Origin: Actinomycetota bacterium
GTDB lineage: Bacteria > Actinomycetota > Acidimicrobiia > Acidimicrobiales > Ilumatobacteraceae
Length of the DNA stretch: 56,276 bases
Assembly: GCA_026393475.1 (NCBI GenBank)
Contig: JAPLAA010000012.1
Span: forward strand, 1-56,276
Direction: 5' to 3'
Shown here: piece after piece, positions 45,318 through 56,276 of the stretch
How the letters are laid out: every line of letters begins with the position of its first letter
Numbering within the stretch: the stretch's first letter is position 1
Position numbers and translations under genes: made by a program
Notes under the pieces: model-generated
What the model saw: the letters and a program-made list of their open reading frames with translations, nothing else
The model's database searches: none
Told to the model about the DNA's origin: nothing

Positions 45318-46146
45318 TGGCAGCTGACCCCGCGACGCTCGTCCGTGCGGCCAGCAGATCGAGGGCGTCGATCGCGCGCAGGTCGTCGGCCGTCGCCGTG
45401 GCGAGCATCGCCCGCCGGTCGAGCGCGAACACCGCCGCGACCACCTCGGGGGTGACGATCGAGCGGGAGGCCGGTGCGAACGCCTCGCCGAGGGTGACCG
45501 CGGAGAGCACCGCCCGGGCAGGTCCGTGGGCACCCGGACCGGACCAGGGGCCGTCGGCCAGTTCGAGTTCCTGGTCGAGGATGGGCACTCCCTCGATCAC
45601 CACCCGTTGGTGCAGCGCCAGCCGACCGGCCGGTTCCGCATGCCGTCCGCGCACGACCGATTCCACCACGCGGGCCGACGCGTCGGCGTGGGCGGTGACG
45701 AGCATCGACGTGCGATGACGGCTGCGCTGCACACTGACCGTGGGCTCGGGCCACCAGTCGAGCGTGGCACCGGCGGCGAGGGTGATGTCGATGTCGAACG
45801 TCGACGGCGCGCCGGACGGCCCGGGGTGCACCATCGCCGCGCCGGTCGAGCGGATCCGCACGGCGGCACCCTCCTCGACCCTCAGCGAGAGCTGCAACCG
45901 GTCGCCGCCGACGGGGCCGGCGGCGCCGTTCACCCACGACAGGGCGAGCGTGGGTCCGTCGGTGCGCGCCTCGCGGAACAGCAGCGGCACCTCGCACGAC
46001 ACGTGGTGCAACCGACTGCGGCCCGATGCGTCGACGCGCCATGTCGGGTCCGCGTCTCGGTCGGTTCCGTCGTGAGCGTCGTCAGCCCGAGTGCTGCCAG
46101 GCGTGGAGCTGGGCGAGCACCCAGTCGGCGACGGCGGCGGCCCCAT
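45310..46146 (-). CDS. ureD: Urease accessory protein UreD (UreH)
   Basis: 278-aa scaffold that binds apo-urease and recruits UreF/UreG for nickel insertion. Family stretches: [57 protein letters not shown] and [20 protein letters not shown]. The only good upstream start lies 65 nt inside ureG. The ATG gives an unusual Pro/Ser-rich first 35 residues, so the real start may be a rare codon further in. Last gene of the urease operon. Confidence 0.88.
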   Translation of the reverse strand: MGPPPSPTGCSPSSTPGSTRADDAHDGTDRDADPTWRVDASGRSRLHHVSCEVPLLFREARTDGPTLALSWVNGAAGPVGGDRLQLSLRVEEGAAVRIRSTGAAMVHPGPSGAPSTFDIDITLAAGATLDWWPEPTVSVQRSRHRTSMLVTAHADASARVVESVVRGRHAEPAGRLALHQRVVIEGVPILDQELELADGPWSGPGAHGPARAVLSAVTLGEAFAPASRSIVTPEVVAAVFALDRRAMLATATADDLRAIDALDLLAARTSVAGSAAMV

Positions 46147-46807
46147 CGGGATCGACCAACGAGGTGAACAACATCGGCAGCGTGCCGCGCCGAGCGGTCG
46201 CGTCGCGCTCCATCACCGACAGGTCGGCGCCGACGAGCGGCGCCAGGTCGGTCTTGTTGATCACCAGCAGGTCGGCCGTGGTGACGCCGGGGCCGCCCTT
46301 GCGCGGCACCTTGTCGCCGCCCGCGACGTCGATGACGAAGATCTGCCGATCGACGAGGGCTCGGCTGAAGATCGCCGTGAGGTTGTCGCCGCCGCTTTCG
46401 AGCAGGGTGAGCTCGACCGGGGCGTGGCGCGCTTCGAGGTGTTCGACCGCGTCGAGGTTCGCCGAGATGTCGTCGCGGATCGCGGTGTGCGGGCAGGCGC
46501 CGGTCTCGACGGGCGCGATGCGGTCGTCGGCGAGCACGGCCATGCGCCGCAACGCCTCGGCGTCCTCGGTGGTGAAGATGTCGTTGGTGACCACCACGGT
46601 GCTGACGTCCGCCGCGAGGCGACGGCACAGCGCGGCGACCAGCGCGGTCTTGCCGCTGCCGACTGGGCCGCCGATGCCGATGCGCAGCGGTCGTGTGCCG
46701 GGCACGCCGAACGCCCAGGGCGTGTCGTCGGGCAGGCCGTCGTGATGTCCGTGGGTGTGGCCGTCGCTCGGGTGGTGCGGTTGGCCGGGGTTGTGTTCAG
46801 GAGGCAA
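46082..46807 (-). CDS. ureG: Urease accessory GTPase UreG
   Basis: 241-aa nickel-delivering GTPase. A His-rich first 22 residues ([12 protein letters not shown]) may store nickel. P-loop [17 protein letters not shown], the nickel C-P-H motif in [11 protein letters not shown], and [12 protein letters not shown] for guanine recognition. Start: TTG with a perfect GGAGGTGA six nt upstream. Both lie inside one copy of a 41-bp direct repeat whose other copy is the end of ureF. The N-terminal His tail may partly replace UreE, which is absent here. Confidence 0.92.
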   Translation of the reverse strand: MPPEHNPGQPHHPSDGHTHGHHDGLPDDTPWAFGVPGTRPLRIGIGGPVGSGKTALVAALCRRLAADVSTVVVTNDIFTTEDAEALRRMAVLADDRIAPVETGACPHTAIRDDISANLDAVEHLEARHAPVELTLLESGGDNLTAIFSRALVDRQIFVIDVAGGDKVPRKGGPGVTTADLLVINKTDLAPLVGADLSVMERDATARRGTLPMLFTSLVDPDGAAAVADWVLAQLHAWQHSG

Positions 46808-46895
46808 AGAGCCTCACCTCCCAGGTGGCGTGATGCCCATCGGTGAATCCGCCACCTGGGTGGTGTGGACGCGCGGGGGTGTGTTCAGGAGGCAA
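46797..46895 (-). CDS. 32-codon mini-ORF between ureF and ureG made by an 88-bp duplication
   Basis: Begins at a TTG with the same GGAGGTGA ribosome site as ureG and starts 11 nt before the end of ureF. It ends 11 nt inside ureG. The first 22 residues copy the UreG N-terminus (LPPEH then a His/Pro/Gly-rich part, [13 protein letters not shown]), and the last ten (TWEVRLFAS end) copy the UreF C-terminus. It is thus a fusion peptide of ureG-start and ureF-end. Whether it is made is not shown; it would keep ureF and ureG translation coupled after the duplication. Confidence 0.4.
   Translation of the reverse strand: MPPEHTPARPHHPGGGFTDGHHATWEVRLFAS
46820..46860. promoter_or_regulatory. Stem-loop next to the ureG ribosome site
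   Basis: CGCCACCTGGG and CCCAGGTGGCG pair perfectly (11 bp, 19-nt loop). On the transcript the 3' arm ends in the first G bases of the GGGAGGTGA ribosome site of ureG, so folding could limit ureG translation unless ribosomes finishing the mini-ORF open it. Confidence 0.5.
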
Positions 46896-47556
46896 AGAGC
46901 CTCACCTCCCAGGTGGCGTGGTGCTCGGCGAGGACGTCGGCGAGCAGGCTGGTCGTGGATGGAAGCGGTGCGCCGTCGGCCGCGTGGGTAGCGGCCGTCG
47001 CAGCGGCATCGGCGAGGTCGTCGAGACGAGGCGCGAGGCGAGCGGCCACGGCGTGGACGTCGAACGGATCGAGGCCGATCAGGCGAACCGCTGCGGTGGT
47101 GACGGCGCCGACGAGGTGATGCAGCGAGCACAGCGCCGCCTCACGAGGGGTGAGGCCGGCCGTGCTGGCGACGGCGCCGAGCGCGATCGGCTGCAGCGGT
47201 CCGTCGGGATGGATGGCGCGCAGGCGTGCGTAGGCGGGGCCGGGCCACGCTCGCTCCGCCGGACGGAGCAGCTGACGGCCGAGCGAGCGGCTCAGCATCC
47301 GCAGTCGCGGCGACGGCGTGCGCGCGGCGAGTTCGACGTCGAGGTGTTCCCACGACAGCGCGCCGGCGCAGGCGGCCGCGGCGAACGCGGCCTCGGTGGG
47401 GGCGATGGTGCAGAGCCGTCCGTCGATGAACGCCTGGAGCTGTTCGGTCGTGCGCAGGTCGCCGCGGGCATGGCTCGCCTCGGCACCGGCGCTGTGCGCG
47501 TGCGCGCCGGTGGGGAAGCGGCTGTCGCCGAGGAGGAGCAGGGTCGCGGTACTCAT
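46885..47556 (-). CDS. ureF: Urease accessory protein UreF
   Basis: 223-aa helical protein that gates nickel transfer from UreG to urease. Signature GDSRFPTGAHAHSAGAE near the N-terminus, and an Ala-rich all-helical body of usual length ([15 protein letters not shown] end). It starts 4 nt after ureC. Its last codons carry a second copy of the ureG ribosome site, the source of the duplication described at the ureF/ureG junction. Confidence 0.9.
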   Translation of the reverse strand: MSTATLLLLGDSRFPTGAHAHSAGAEASHARGDLRTTEQLQAFIDGRLCTIAPTEAAFAAAACAGALSWEHLDVELAARTPSPRLRMLSRSLGRQLLRPAERAWPGPAYARLRAIHPDGPLQPIALGAVASTAGLTPREAALCSLHHLVGAVTTAAVRLIGLDPFDVHAVAARLAPRLDDLADAAATAATHAADGAPLPSTTSLLADVLAEHHATWEVRLFAS

Positions 47557-47560
47557 TCGC

Positions 47561-49270
47561 TCAGAACAGGAAGTAGCGCTGCGCCATCGGGAGCACCGAG
47601 ACCGGTTGCTCGGTGATGAGCTCGCCGTCGATGCGCACCGCGAACGTGTCGGGGTCGACGGTGATCGCCGGCATCGCGTCGTTCTCGGGCAGGTCGGCCT
47701 TGCCGCGTCGACGCGTGTCGGCCGAGGCCACGAGGCGGCGGGACAGCGCGAGCCGTTCGGCCAGGCCGTCGTCGAGGGCCGCCTGGGCGACGAACGTGAG
47801 GCTGGTGGCGGCGGCCACGCGGGGGCTCGCGCCGAACATCGGCCGGGCGAACACCGGCTGCGGCGTGGGGATCGAGGCGTTGGCGTCGCCCATCTGCGCC
47901 CAGGCGATGAAGCCGCCCTTGAGCACGACGTGCGGTCGCACGCCGAACATCTTCGGGTCCCACAGCACCAGGTCGGCGAGCTTGCCGACGGCGACCGAAC
48001 CGACCTCGTGGTCGAGCCCGTGTGCCACGGCAGGACAGATCGTGTACTTCGCCACGTACCGCCGGGCGCGGTGGTTGTCGGCCGGCCCGTCGCCGGGCAG
48101 CGCCCCGCGCCGCGCCTTCATCACGTGGGCGGTCTGCCACGTGCGCAGCACGACCTCGCCGACGCGCCCCATCGCCTGGGAGTCGCTCCCGATGATCGAG
48201 ATCGCACCGAGGTCGTGCAGCACGTCCTCGGCGGCGATCGTCGAGGGCCGGATGCGGCTCTCGGCGAACGCGAGGTCCTCGGGCACCGCAGGGTTCAGGT
48301 GGTGGCACACCATCAGCATGTCGAGGTGTTCGGCGAGGGTGTTCACCGTGTGCGGGCGCGTCGGGTTGGTGCTCGACGGCAGCACGTTCGGGTGCGACGC
48401 GACGGTGATGATGTCGGGGGCGTGGCCGCCGCCCGCACCCTCGGTGTGGTACGTGTGGATCGACCGACCGGCGATCGCCGCGAGCGTCGATTCGACGAAG
48501 CCCGCCTCGTTCAACGTGTCGGTGTGGATGGCCGCCTGCACGCCCGACTCGTCGCACACGCGGAGGCACGCATCGATCGCCGCTGGCGTGGTGCCCCAGT
48601 CCTCGTGGAGCTTGAAGCCGCCGGCGCCGCTGAGCACCTGCTCCCACAAGGCGTCGCGCGACACCGTGTTGCCCTTGCCGAGCAGGACGACGTTCACCGG
48701 GAGGCCGTCCATCGCCTCGTGCACGCGCGCCAGGTTCCACGCGCCGGCGGTCACCGTGGTGGCCTTGGTGCCGTCGGCCGGACCGGTGCCGCCGCCGATG
48801 ATGGTGGTGATGCCCGACGCGAGCGCCTCGTCGACGATCTGCGGGCAGATGAGGTGGACGTGGCAGTCGATCGCGCCGGCGGTGAGGATGCGGCCGTTGC
48901 CGGAGAGGATCTCCGTCGACGGCCCGATCACCAGCGCGGGATGGACGCCGGGCATGGTGTCGGGGTTGCCGGCCTTGCCGATGCCGACGATGCGTCCGTC
49001 GCGCACGCCGACGTCGGCCTTCACCACGCCCCAGTGGTCGAGGATGAGCGCACCGGTGATGACGAGGTCGGGGGTACCGTCGGCGCGGGTGCGCCCGGAC
49101 TGGCCCATCGACTCGCGGATGACCTTGCCGCCGCCGAAGACCACCTCGTCGCCGCCCACGCAGTCGTCGCGCTCGACCTCGATCCAGAGGTCGGTGTCGG
49201 CGAGGCGCACGCGGTCGCCCGTGGTGGGGCCGTAGAGCCGGCGGTAGTGGGCGCGATCGATCTCAGCCAT
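47561..49270 (-). CDS. ureC: Urease alpha (catalytic) subunit
   Basis: 569-aa nickel enzyme that hydrolyses urea to ammonia and carbamate. Active-site residues: CHVHLICPQ (nickel His pair), [11 protein letters not shown] (carbamylated Lys), [28 protein letters not shown] (nickel His), MVCHHLNP (flap His) and [10 protein letters not shown] (nickel Asp). Length as expected. Start overlaps the ureB end by 8 nt. Confidence 0.97.
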   Translation of the reverse strand: MAEIDRAHYRRLYGPTTGDRVRLADTDLWIEVERDDCVGGDEVVFGGGKVIRESMGQSGRTRADGTPDLVITGALILDHWGVVKADVGVRDGRIVGIGKAGNPDTMPGVHPALVIGPSTEILSGNGRILTAGAIDCHVHLICPQIVDEALASGITTIIGGGTGPADGTKATTVTAGAWNLARVHEAMDGLPVNVVLLGKGNTVSRDALWEQVLSGAGGFKLHEDWGTTPAAIDACLRVCDESGVQAAIHTDTLNEAGFVESTLAAIAGRSIHTYHTEGAGGGHAPDIITVASHPNVLPSSTNPTRPHTVNTLAEHLDMLMVCHHLNPAVPEDLAFAESRIRPSTIAAEDVLHDLGAISIIGSDSQAMGRVGEVVLRTWQTAHVMKARRGALPGDGPADNHRARRYVAKYTICPAVAHGLDHEVGSVAVGKLADLVLWDPKMFGVRPHVVLKGGFIAWAQMGDANASIPTPQPVFARPMFGASPRVAAATSLTFVAQAALDDGLAERLALSRRLVASADTRRRGKADLPENDAMPAITVDPDTFAVRIDGELITEQPVSVLPMAQRYFLF

Positions 49271-49615
49271 CGAGGGCTCCCTCGTCTCCGGGTCCGGCAG
49301 GAACAGCAGGGATGTCGAGCGGGCCGGCGACGTCGCCGCGGAGGCCGGCGACGATGCGGTTGCCGCCGAGCGGCACGAGCGTGATCGTGCGTCCGACGCC
49401 GGGCTCGAAGCGCACCGAGGTGCCGGCCGCGATGTCGAGGCGGTGCCCTCGTGCCGCGGCCCGGTCGAACGCGAGCGCCGGGTTGGCCTCGGCGAAGTGG
49501 TAGTGCGACCCGACCTGCACGGGCCGGTCGCCGGTGTTCACGACATCGACGACGAGGGTCGGCAGACCGGCGTTCACGGTGATGGTCCCCTCGGGGCCGA
49601 CGATCTCCCCGGGGA

Positions 49616-49619
<4 letters not shown>
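49263..49619 (-). CDS. ureB: Urease beta subunit
   Basis: 118-aa structural subunit. [18 protein letters not shown] is the classic UreB start, and [18 protein letters not shown] and GTSVRFEPG with IVAGLRGDV complete the fold. ATGA overlap with ureA and 8-nt overlap with ureC: strict translational coupling. Confidence 0.96.
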
Positions 49620-49918
<299 letters not shown>

Positions 49919-49925
49919 GTCGGGC

Positions 49926-49931
49926 ATGGTA
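49926..49931 (-). promoter_or_regulatory. Leaderless -10 box of the urease operon
   Basis: TACCAT, 7 nt before the second ATG of ureA; this decides the start. No 19-bp GntR site was found in the 100 bp upstream. Confidence 0.5.
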
Positions 49932-50029
49932 CGGCGGGCCTCGTTTCCGGGTCGTTTCCGGCGCGTGCACGCTGGTGGACGACCCGTCGGCGCGAGTCGG
50001 TGCGAGTCGGTGCGCGTCGGGTGCCCGGG

Positions 50030-51216
50030 TCAGTGCACCGTGCCCATGAGCGCGGTGGTCCGGCCTGCGCAGGCCCGCAGCTCGGCCACGCGAGCGGGGC
50101 TCATCGACGCGACCGCGGCCGGGTCGGCCAGGGCGACGAGCGCCGGCCAGACGGTGCGGTCGATCTTCGAGGTGCACAGGGCGACGGGCCACGGGTCGAC
50201 GTGGAACACGCCGGGCGACGTCTCGGTGAACCGCGCGGTCGCGAGCAGCCCGTCGAGCGTGCGCTGGTCCGCGTACTTGCCCGATCCGGGTGTGCCCATG
50301 CCCGACACGAAGTTGCCGACGCTCCAGTACGTGAACGTGCCGTTCACGTACGCGAGCTGCTGCGGCACGTGCGGCCCGTGGTGCACGAGCAGGTCGATGC
50401 GGGCATCGCCACGTGGGTCGGTGATCGCGTACGCGAACTGCAGGTCGGTGTCGATCGGCTCGCGCTGCATCTCCACGCCGAGGTGGAGGCTGACGATGAC
50501 GAGCTCGGCCCCGGTCGCACGCGCGGCGCGCACGTCGGCGATCACCTGCTGCGGCGACAGCGCCCGCGGGAGCATCCAGGCGTCGCGGGGTGGGACGGTG
50601 TTCGACGAGCGGGTGTAGGCGAGGTGGGCGACGCGGATCCCGTTCACCGTGAACACGTCAGGGACGGCCTCTTCCGGCGAGCGGGCCGTGCCCACGTGGG
50701 TCAGCCCGGCGGCCTCGAGTGCCTCGAGCGTCGACACGATGCCGGGCACCCCGGTGTCGAAGCTGTGGTTCGACGAGGTGCTGCAACGGTCGAAGCCGGT
50801 GTCGGCGAGGCCTGTGCCAACTCGTACGGCGCGAGCAGCAGGTTGCCGCCGAAGGGGGACCGGCCGTAGAGACCGGGCCGCTCACCGGGAGCGCCGATCG
50901 GCAGCTCCGCATGGCAGATGGCGAGGTCGGCGGCGGCGATCACGGGTGCGACCGGGGCGAACAGGGGGGCGAAGTCGTAGCGCTCGCCCGGCCCTGCGGC
51001 GGCGGCACCGGCGAGGTTGACGGCCGACTCGTTGAGGATGTCACCGCCGAGGGCGACGAGGAGGGTGCGCGGCGGCGGGTCGAGCCGCTGCGCCGGCGAG
51101 CTTGCTGTCGCAGGGGTGCCGGAGATCGAGCCGGGTGCCGCGGCGGCGGTCGCGGCCACGGTCGCGCCCGCCGTGACGAGGGCGACGCAGAGCAGCGTCG
51201 TTCGGCGGCGGAGCAT
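50030..51216 (-). pseudogene. CapA-like protein, broken by a one-base frameshift
   Basis: Two frames together give one CapA/PGA-cap-type metallo-phosphoesterase-fold protein of about 395 aa. The N-terminal frame has a signal peptide (MLRRRTTLLCVALVTAGATV), LLVALGGDILNESAV and AAADLAICHAELPIG. The second frame continues with [33 protein letters not shown] and [12 protein letters not shown]. The change of frame falls near base 50812 (GCACAGGCC), where one base appears missing. Either a real inactivation or a sequence error. Predicted exported; function likely in cell-envelope polymer metabolism. TAGCAT 8 nt upstream of the ATG. Confidence 0.8.
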
Positions 51217-51224
51217 GGAGGCTC

Positions 51225-51230
51225 ATGCTA
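51225..51230 (-). promoter_or_regulatory. Leaderless -10 box of the CapA-like gene
   Basis: TAGCAT, 8 nt before the ATG. Confidence 0.4.
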
Positions 51231-51355
51231 CGCACCCGCTCGTGGCGCACGCAGCGGACGGCGGGCGCACGGAGGGTCTGCGCCCGCCGTCGGGCGGCGG
51301 TTCTGTCGACCGGTGTCGATCAGGGGTCGACGGGTGTTCAGGTGTGTGCCGCGAC

Positions 51356-52012
51356 TCAGGCGGCGGGCAGCAGCACGGTGTCGATCGCGTGGATGATGCC
51401 GTTGTCGGCCGCGATGTCGGCCTGGACGACGGTGGCGCCGCCGATGGTGACGGTGGTGCCGTCGCTCACGACCGCCAGCGAGTTGCCGGCGGCGGTGACG
51501 ACGCTGTTGAAGATGGTGATGGTGGCGGCGTCCTGCGGCAGGGGCAGCAGGTGGCCCTGCAGGACGGCGGTGAGGGCGGCCGGGTCGGCGAGCAGGGCCT
51601 CGAGCGCGGCCGGGTCGACCTTGGCGAAGGCCTCGTCGGTCGGGGCGAGCACCGTGAACTTCGAGGTGGCGAGCGTCTCGGTGAGGCCGGCGGCCTCGAC
51701 GGCGGCGAGCAGGGTGGTGAAGTTGCCGGCGGCGGTGGCCACGTCGACGATCGAGCCGAGGGCGGCCTCGTCACTGCTGGTGGTCTCCGGGGCGGCCTCG
51801 GTGGTCTCGGGGGCGGCCTCGGTGGTCTCGACCGCGGCCATGGTGGTCTCGGGCGCCGCGACGGTGGTCTCGACCGCAGCCTCCGTGGTCGGGGCGGCGG
51901 CGGCCGTCGTGGCCGTGGTGTCGCTGCTCTCGTTGCTGGCGTCGTCGCCGCACGCGGCGAGCAGGAGCGAGGTGGCCAGCAGGGGCAGGGCGAGGACGCG
52001 GACGCGCGACAT
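51356..52012 (-). CDS. Fasciclin (FAS1) domain lipoprotein
   Basis: 218-aa surface lipoprotein. Signal peptide with lipobox L-A-A-C (SLLLAACGDD), a ~60-residue linker of ETTEAAPETT-type repeats, then a single FAS1 domain: FTTLLAAVEAAGLTETLATS, KFTVLAPTDEAFAKV and the closing NGIIHAIDTVLLP. The usual YH before the second motif is GH (VLQGHLLP). FAS1 domains mediate adhesion. The linker resembles that of the BMP lipoprotein at 36 kb. A GGAG ribosome site precedes the ATG, unlike the leaderless genes around it. Confidence 0.9.
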   Translation of the reverse strand: MSRVRVLALPLLATSLLLAACGDDASNESSDTTATTAAAAPTTEAAVETTVAAPETTMAAVETTEAAPETTEAAPETTSSDEAALGSIVDVATAAGNFTTLLAAVEAAGLTETLATSKFTVLAPTDEAFAKVDPAALEALLADPAALTAVLQGHLLPLPQDAATITIFNSVVTAAGNSLAVVSDGTTVTIGGATVVQADIAADNGIIHAIDTVLLPAA

Positions 52013-52150
52013 GAGTGACTCCAGGGGGGTGGGGGTGTGATCGGGACAGGCCCGACCGGGGGGATCGGACGATCTTCGCGTCCCGTTGCATCGTGCAACG
52101 AACGGATCCGAGTGTTGTGCCGGAAGTCATAACGGTGTTTCGACGCCGAA

Positions 52151-52171
52151 GTTGATACGAGTCGTAGCAAG
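52151..52171. promoter_or_regulatory. Degenerate HAIR-like element upstream of clpB
   Basis: GTTGATA-N7-TAGCAAG has the spacing of a HAIR site but only 8 of 14 consensus bases. clpB belongs to HspR regulons in other Actinobacteria, so weak binding is possible. Confidence 0.25.
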
Positions 52172-52186
52172 TTTTGTGCGTCGGGT

Positions 52187-52192
52187 TACACT
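52187..52192 (+). promoter_or_regulatory. Leaderless -10 box of clpB
   Basis: TACACT, 6 nt before the ATG. Confidence 0.45.
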
Positions 52193-52198
52193 GCCGCC

Positions 52199-54682
<2,484 letters not shown>

Positions 54683-54745
54683 CCTGCTCGTCCCCGAGGC
54701 CCGACAAGATCGGGTCAAGGTGATCTCGGTCGGTCGACATCAGGG

Positions 54746-54777
54746 CGCCACCTGCTCGACAGCACGGGCAGGTGGCG
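54746..54777 (+). terminator. Stem-loop after clpB
   Basis: CGCCACCTGC and GCAGGTGGCG form a perfect 10-bp stem with a 12-nt loop, 63 nt after the clpB stop. There is no T-run, as in many GC-rich terminators; it might instead be part of the leader of the next gene. Confidence 0.5.
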
Positions 54778-54831
54778 GACCGTCAGGGGCAAACCCACGA
54801 GTGTCACCCTGTGACGAGAGGTCGGTGTCCG

Positions 54832-55749
54832 ATGGCCCGATTCGAGACGCCCAGCACGTTCGCCGTCAACGGCGTGAGCGATCCGATGCTCGCCCACGCC
54901 CACGCGATCGTCGATGCTGCGGCACGGCTCACCCCGTTGTCGCACAGCGCGACTCAGCTGATCGAGCTGAACTCCTCACCCAACGTGTCGACGACCGCCA
55001 TCGTCGACGTGATCTCGAACGACCAGGTGTTGGCGGCGTCGCTGCTGCGCGAGGCGAACTCCGCCGCGTCCGCCGCGACGGACCCGATCAGCACCGTCGA
55101 CGTCGCCGTCGTCCGGCTCGGCATGGCCCGCGTGATGTCGTCGGCCGTGCGCCTGTCGTTGTCGAAGCAGATGGTGACCGCCGTCGACGAGTACGGGCTC
55201 TCCGACGGCGAACTCGGCCTCCTCTCCGTCACCGGCTCGATCGCCGCCGAGCTCGTGCGCGAGCAGGCCAAGGTGAAGATGCGCCCCGAGCTCACCACGG
55301 CCGCGCTGCTGCGCGACATCGGCATGCTCGTGCTCGCGACGTTCCTCGACTCGCCCCACAAGCTGTTGCTCGACGTCGTGCGCGAGTCGGGGACCGCACT
55401 CTCCGAGGGCGAGCGGATGGTGCTCGACGCGAACCACGGTGAGGCGGGCGGTCTGCTCTGCCAGCAGTGGCGGCTCCCCGAGCCGGTGCGGCTGGGCGTG
55501 CAGTACCACCACGATCCGTTCGAGTGCGACGACCCGATCGCCCACGGCGTGTTCCTCGCCGACGCGATCGCCCACCATGTCGCGGTGCGCACCGGCGGCG
55601 CCTGGTCGCACTCGACCCCGGACGATGCGGCGATGGCGGCATCGGCCGAGGTCATCTCGTTCGACCTGTCGCGCCTCGATGGTCTCGTCGACGCGACGAT
55701 CGCCCGCTTCGAGTCGCGCAACACCGGGCTCTCGCTCACCCGCGCCTGA
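54832..55749 (+). CDS. HDOD domain protein
   Basis: 305-aa HDOD (HD-related output) protein with the family core: SATQLIELNSSPNVSTTAIV, VDVISNDQVLAASLLREANS, AVVRLGMARVMSSAVRL and TTAALLRDIGMLVLATFLD. The H-D metal pair of true HD hydrolases is not complete, as usual in HDOD. Such proteins act as signalling outputs, often near c-di-GMP or stress systems. A GTG 20 codons upstream is in frame but lacks support. The 50 nt before the ATG can fold into a three-way junction (see findings). Confidence 0.85.
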   Translation: MARFETPSTFAVNGVSDPMLAHAHAIVDAAARLTPLSHSATQLIELNSSPNVSTTAIVDVISNDQVLAASLLREANSAASAATDPISTVDVAVVRLGMARVMSSAVRLSLSKQMVTAVDEYGLSDGELGLLSVTGSIAAELVREQAKVKMRPELTTAALLRDIGMLVLATFLDSPHKLLLDVVRESGTALSEGERMVLDANHGEAGGLLCQQWRLPEPVRLGVQYHHDPFECDDPIAHGVFLADAIAHHVAVRTGGAWSHSTPDDAAMAASAEVISFDLSRLDGLVDATIARFESRNTGLSLTRA

Positions 55750-55808
55750 TCCTCCAGCGGCACGGCACGGCACGGCGCTGCGCTCGGGCGTGCGCGGGAG
55801 GCGCTGCG

Positions 55809-55814
55809 TAGTGT
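55809..55814 (+). promoter_or_regulatory. Leaderless -10 box of the ABC exporter gene
   Basis: TAGTGT, 8 nt before the ATG. Confidence 0.4.
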
Positions 55815-55822
55815 CGGCGTCG

Positions 55823-56276
55823 ATGGATCCCGACGGCCCGTGGTCGAGCTTCGAGCCGCTCGGCGTGGCGGACGGCCCCGATGCCCCGCCGCCGCGAGCG
55901 GTGATCGACCCGAACACCGATCACGGATGGTTGCGGCGGATGTGGCCGCTCGTCGCGGCGCGGCGCGTCAGGTTCTTCGGCGCCCTGCTCGCCGCGCTCG
56001 TGGCGATGGTGGCCGGCGTCCTCATCCCGCGGATCACGATGGACGCGATCGACCAGGGGTTGCGCGAGCGCAGCCGGGCGCTCGAGGACTTCGTGTGGAT
56101 GCTGGCCGGCGTCGCCCTGCTGCGCGCCGTGCTCACGTACTGGTACCGCTCGACGCTGTACACCGTCGCGTACGACCTCGAGAGCGACCTGCGGTCAACA
56201 TGTTCGGTCACCTCACGCGGCTCGACTTCGCGTTCTACGACCGGGTGCAGGCGGGTCAGCTCATCTCCCGCGCCAA
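55823..56276 (+). CDS. ABC exporter (membrane plus ATPase type), N-terminal part, frameshifted
   Basis: First ~150 residues of a multidrug/lipid-type ABC transporter that continues beyond the window. A charged N-terminus leads to helix 1 (FFGALLAALVAMVAGVLIPR), ITMDAIDQGL and helix 2 (FVWMLAGVALLRAVLTYWYR), then YTVAYDLESDLR. From about base 56197 the reading continues in another frame as MFGHLTRLDFAFYDRVQAGQ, the conserved coupling segment, so one base seems missing in CGGTCAACATG. A sequence error or a broken gene. Confidence 0.75.
   Translation, partial: MDPDGPWSSFEPLGVADGPDAPPPRAVIDPNTDHGWLRRMWPLVAARRVRFFGALLAALVAMVAGVLIPRITMDAIDQGLRERSRALEDFVWMLAGVALLRAVLTYWYRSTLYTVAYDLESDLRSTCSVTSRGSTSRSTTGCRRVSSSPAP

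Larger units (their letters stand above)
46792..46920. repeat. 88-bp tandem duplication of the ureF/ureG junction
   Basis: A 41-bp sequence is exactly repeated at 46792-46832 and 46880-46920. The 47 bp after the first copy (46833-46879) align without gaps to the 47 bp before it (46745-46791), with 31 of 47 identical by my count. The unit is 88 bp, not a multiple of three. Confidence 0.8.

Noticed and set aside
52151..52171. True HAIR operator for clpB
   Set aside because: Spacing fits but only 8 of 14 consensus bases match, against 13 of 14 at dnaK; listed with low confidence only.
54778..54831. c-di-GMP-I riboswitch before the HDOD gene
   Set aside because: Only GGGCAAACC matches; the conserved GGGACGCAAAGC part and a normal P3 stem are missing. 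Kept only as a low-level structural note.

Overview
The window is GC-rich actinobacterial DNA, most like an Acidimicrobiia/Ilumatobacter-type genome. The evidence is an hspR-type dnaK-grpE-dnaJ-hspR operon with a HAIR operator, luciferase-like oxidoreductases of the F420/FMN type, a DUF222 (13E12-type) HNH nuclease, an actinobacterial urease order (ureA-B-C-F-G-D without ureE), and many start codons with a TANNNT -10 box only 6-8 nt upstream (leaderless promoters). No tRNA, rRNA, CRISPR array or insertion sequence was seen. No stretch above 300 bases lacks a gene.

Layout. 1-5.1 kb: end of a propeller protein, D-aminoacylase, F420-type oxidoreductase, and an MFS exporter divergent from a TetR repressor with a perfect operator between them. 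5-8 kb: an HNH nuclease with an odd 3' end, then kbl-tdh (threonine to glycine). 8-13.3 kb: a phosphotransferase divergent from the heat-shock operon. 13.3-20 kb: NAT, DUF2817, PPOX flavoprotein, DUF1990/YndJ pair divergent from a MerR regulator, DUF222-HNH. 20-22 kb: NDH-2 and a HAD phosphatase. 22-49.9 kb: a large catabolic region (below). 50-56.3 kb: a CapA-like gene broken by a frameshift, a fasciclin lipoprotein, clpB, an HDOD protein, and the start of an ABC exporter that is also frameshifted.

The catabolic region is the main interest. A 15-gene minus-strand run (43992 down to 26990) encodes a VOC protein, a GntR/FCD regulator, a cupin, HyuA, HyuB, a Rieske oxygenase, an RraA-like protein, a BMP-type (nucleoside-like) ABC importer, a zinc-type dehydrogenase, a methyltransferase, an amidohydrolase and a luciferase-like monooxygenase. 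A plus-strand operon (two VOC proteins, SnoaL-like, aldo/keto reductase) converges on it. Upstream lie an acetamidase/formamidase and a full urease operon. A second Rieske/amidohydrolase pair sits at 22-24.5 kb. A 19-bp element (TGGTCAGACCATCAGTCCA, read on the coding strand) stands upstream of three of these units, always in the same orientation. It contains a FadR-type GntR palindrome and ties the units to the GntR gene in the cluster. I infer a regulon for uptake and breakdown of a nitrogen-rich ring or amide compound ending in ammonia; the substrate is unknown.

A second unusual structure is an 88-bp tandem duplication of the ureF/ureG junction. It creates a 32-codon, His-rich mini-ORF overlapping both genes by 11 nt.
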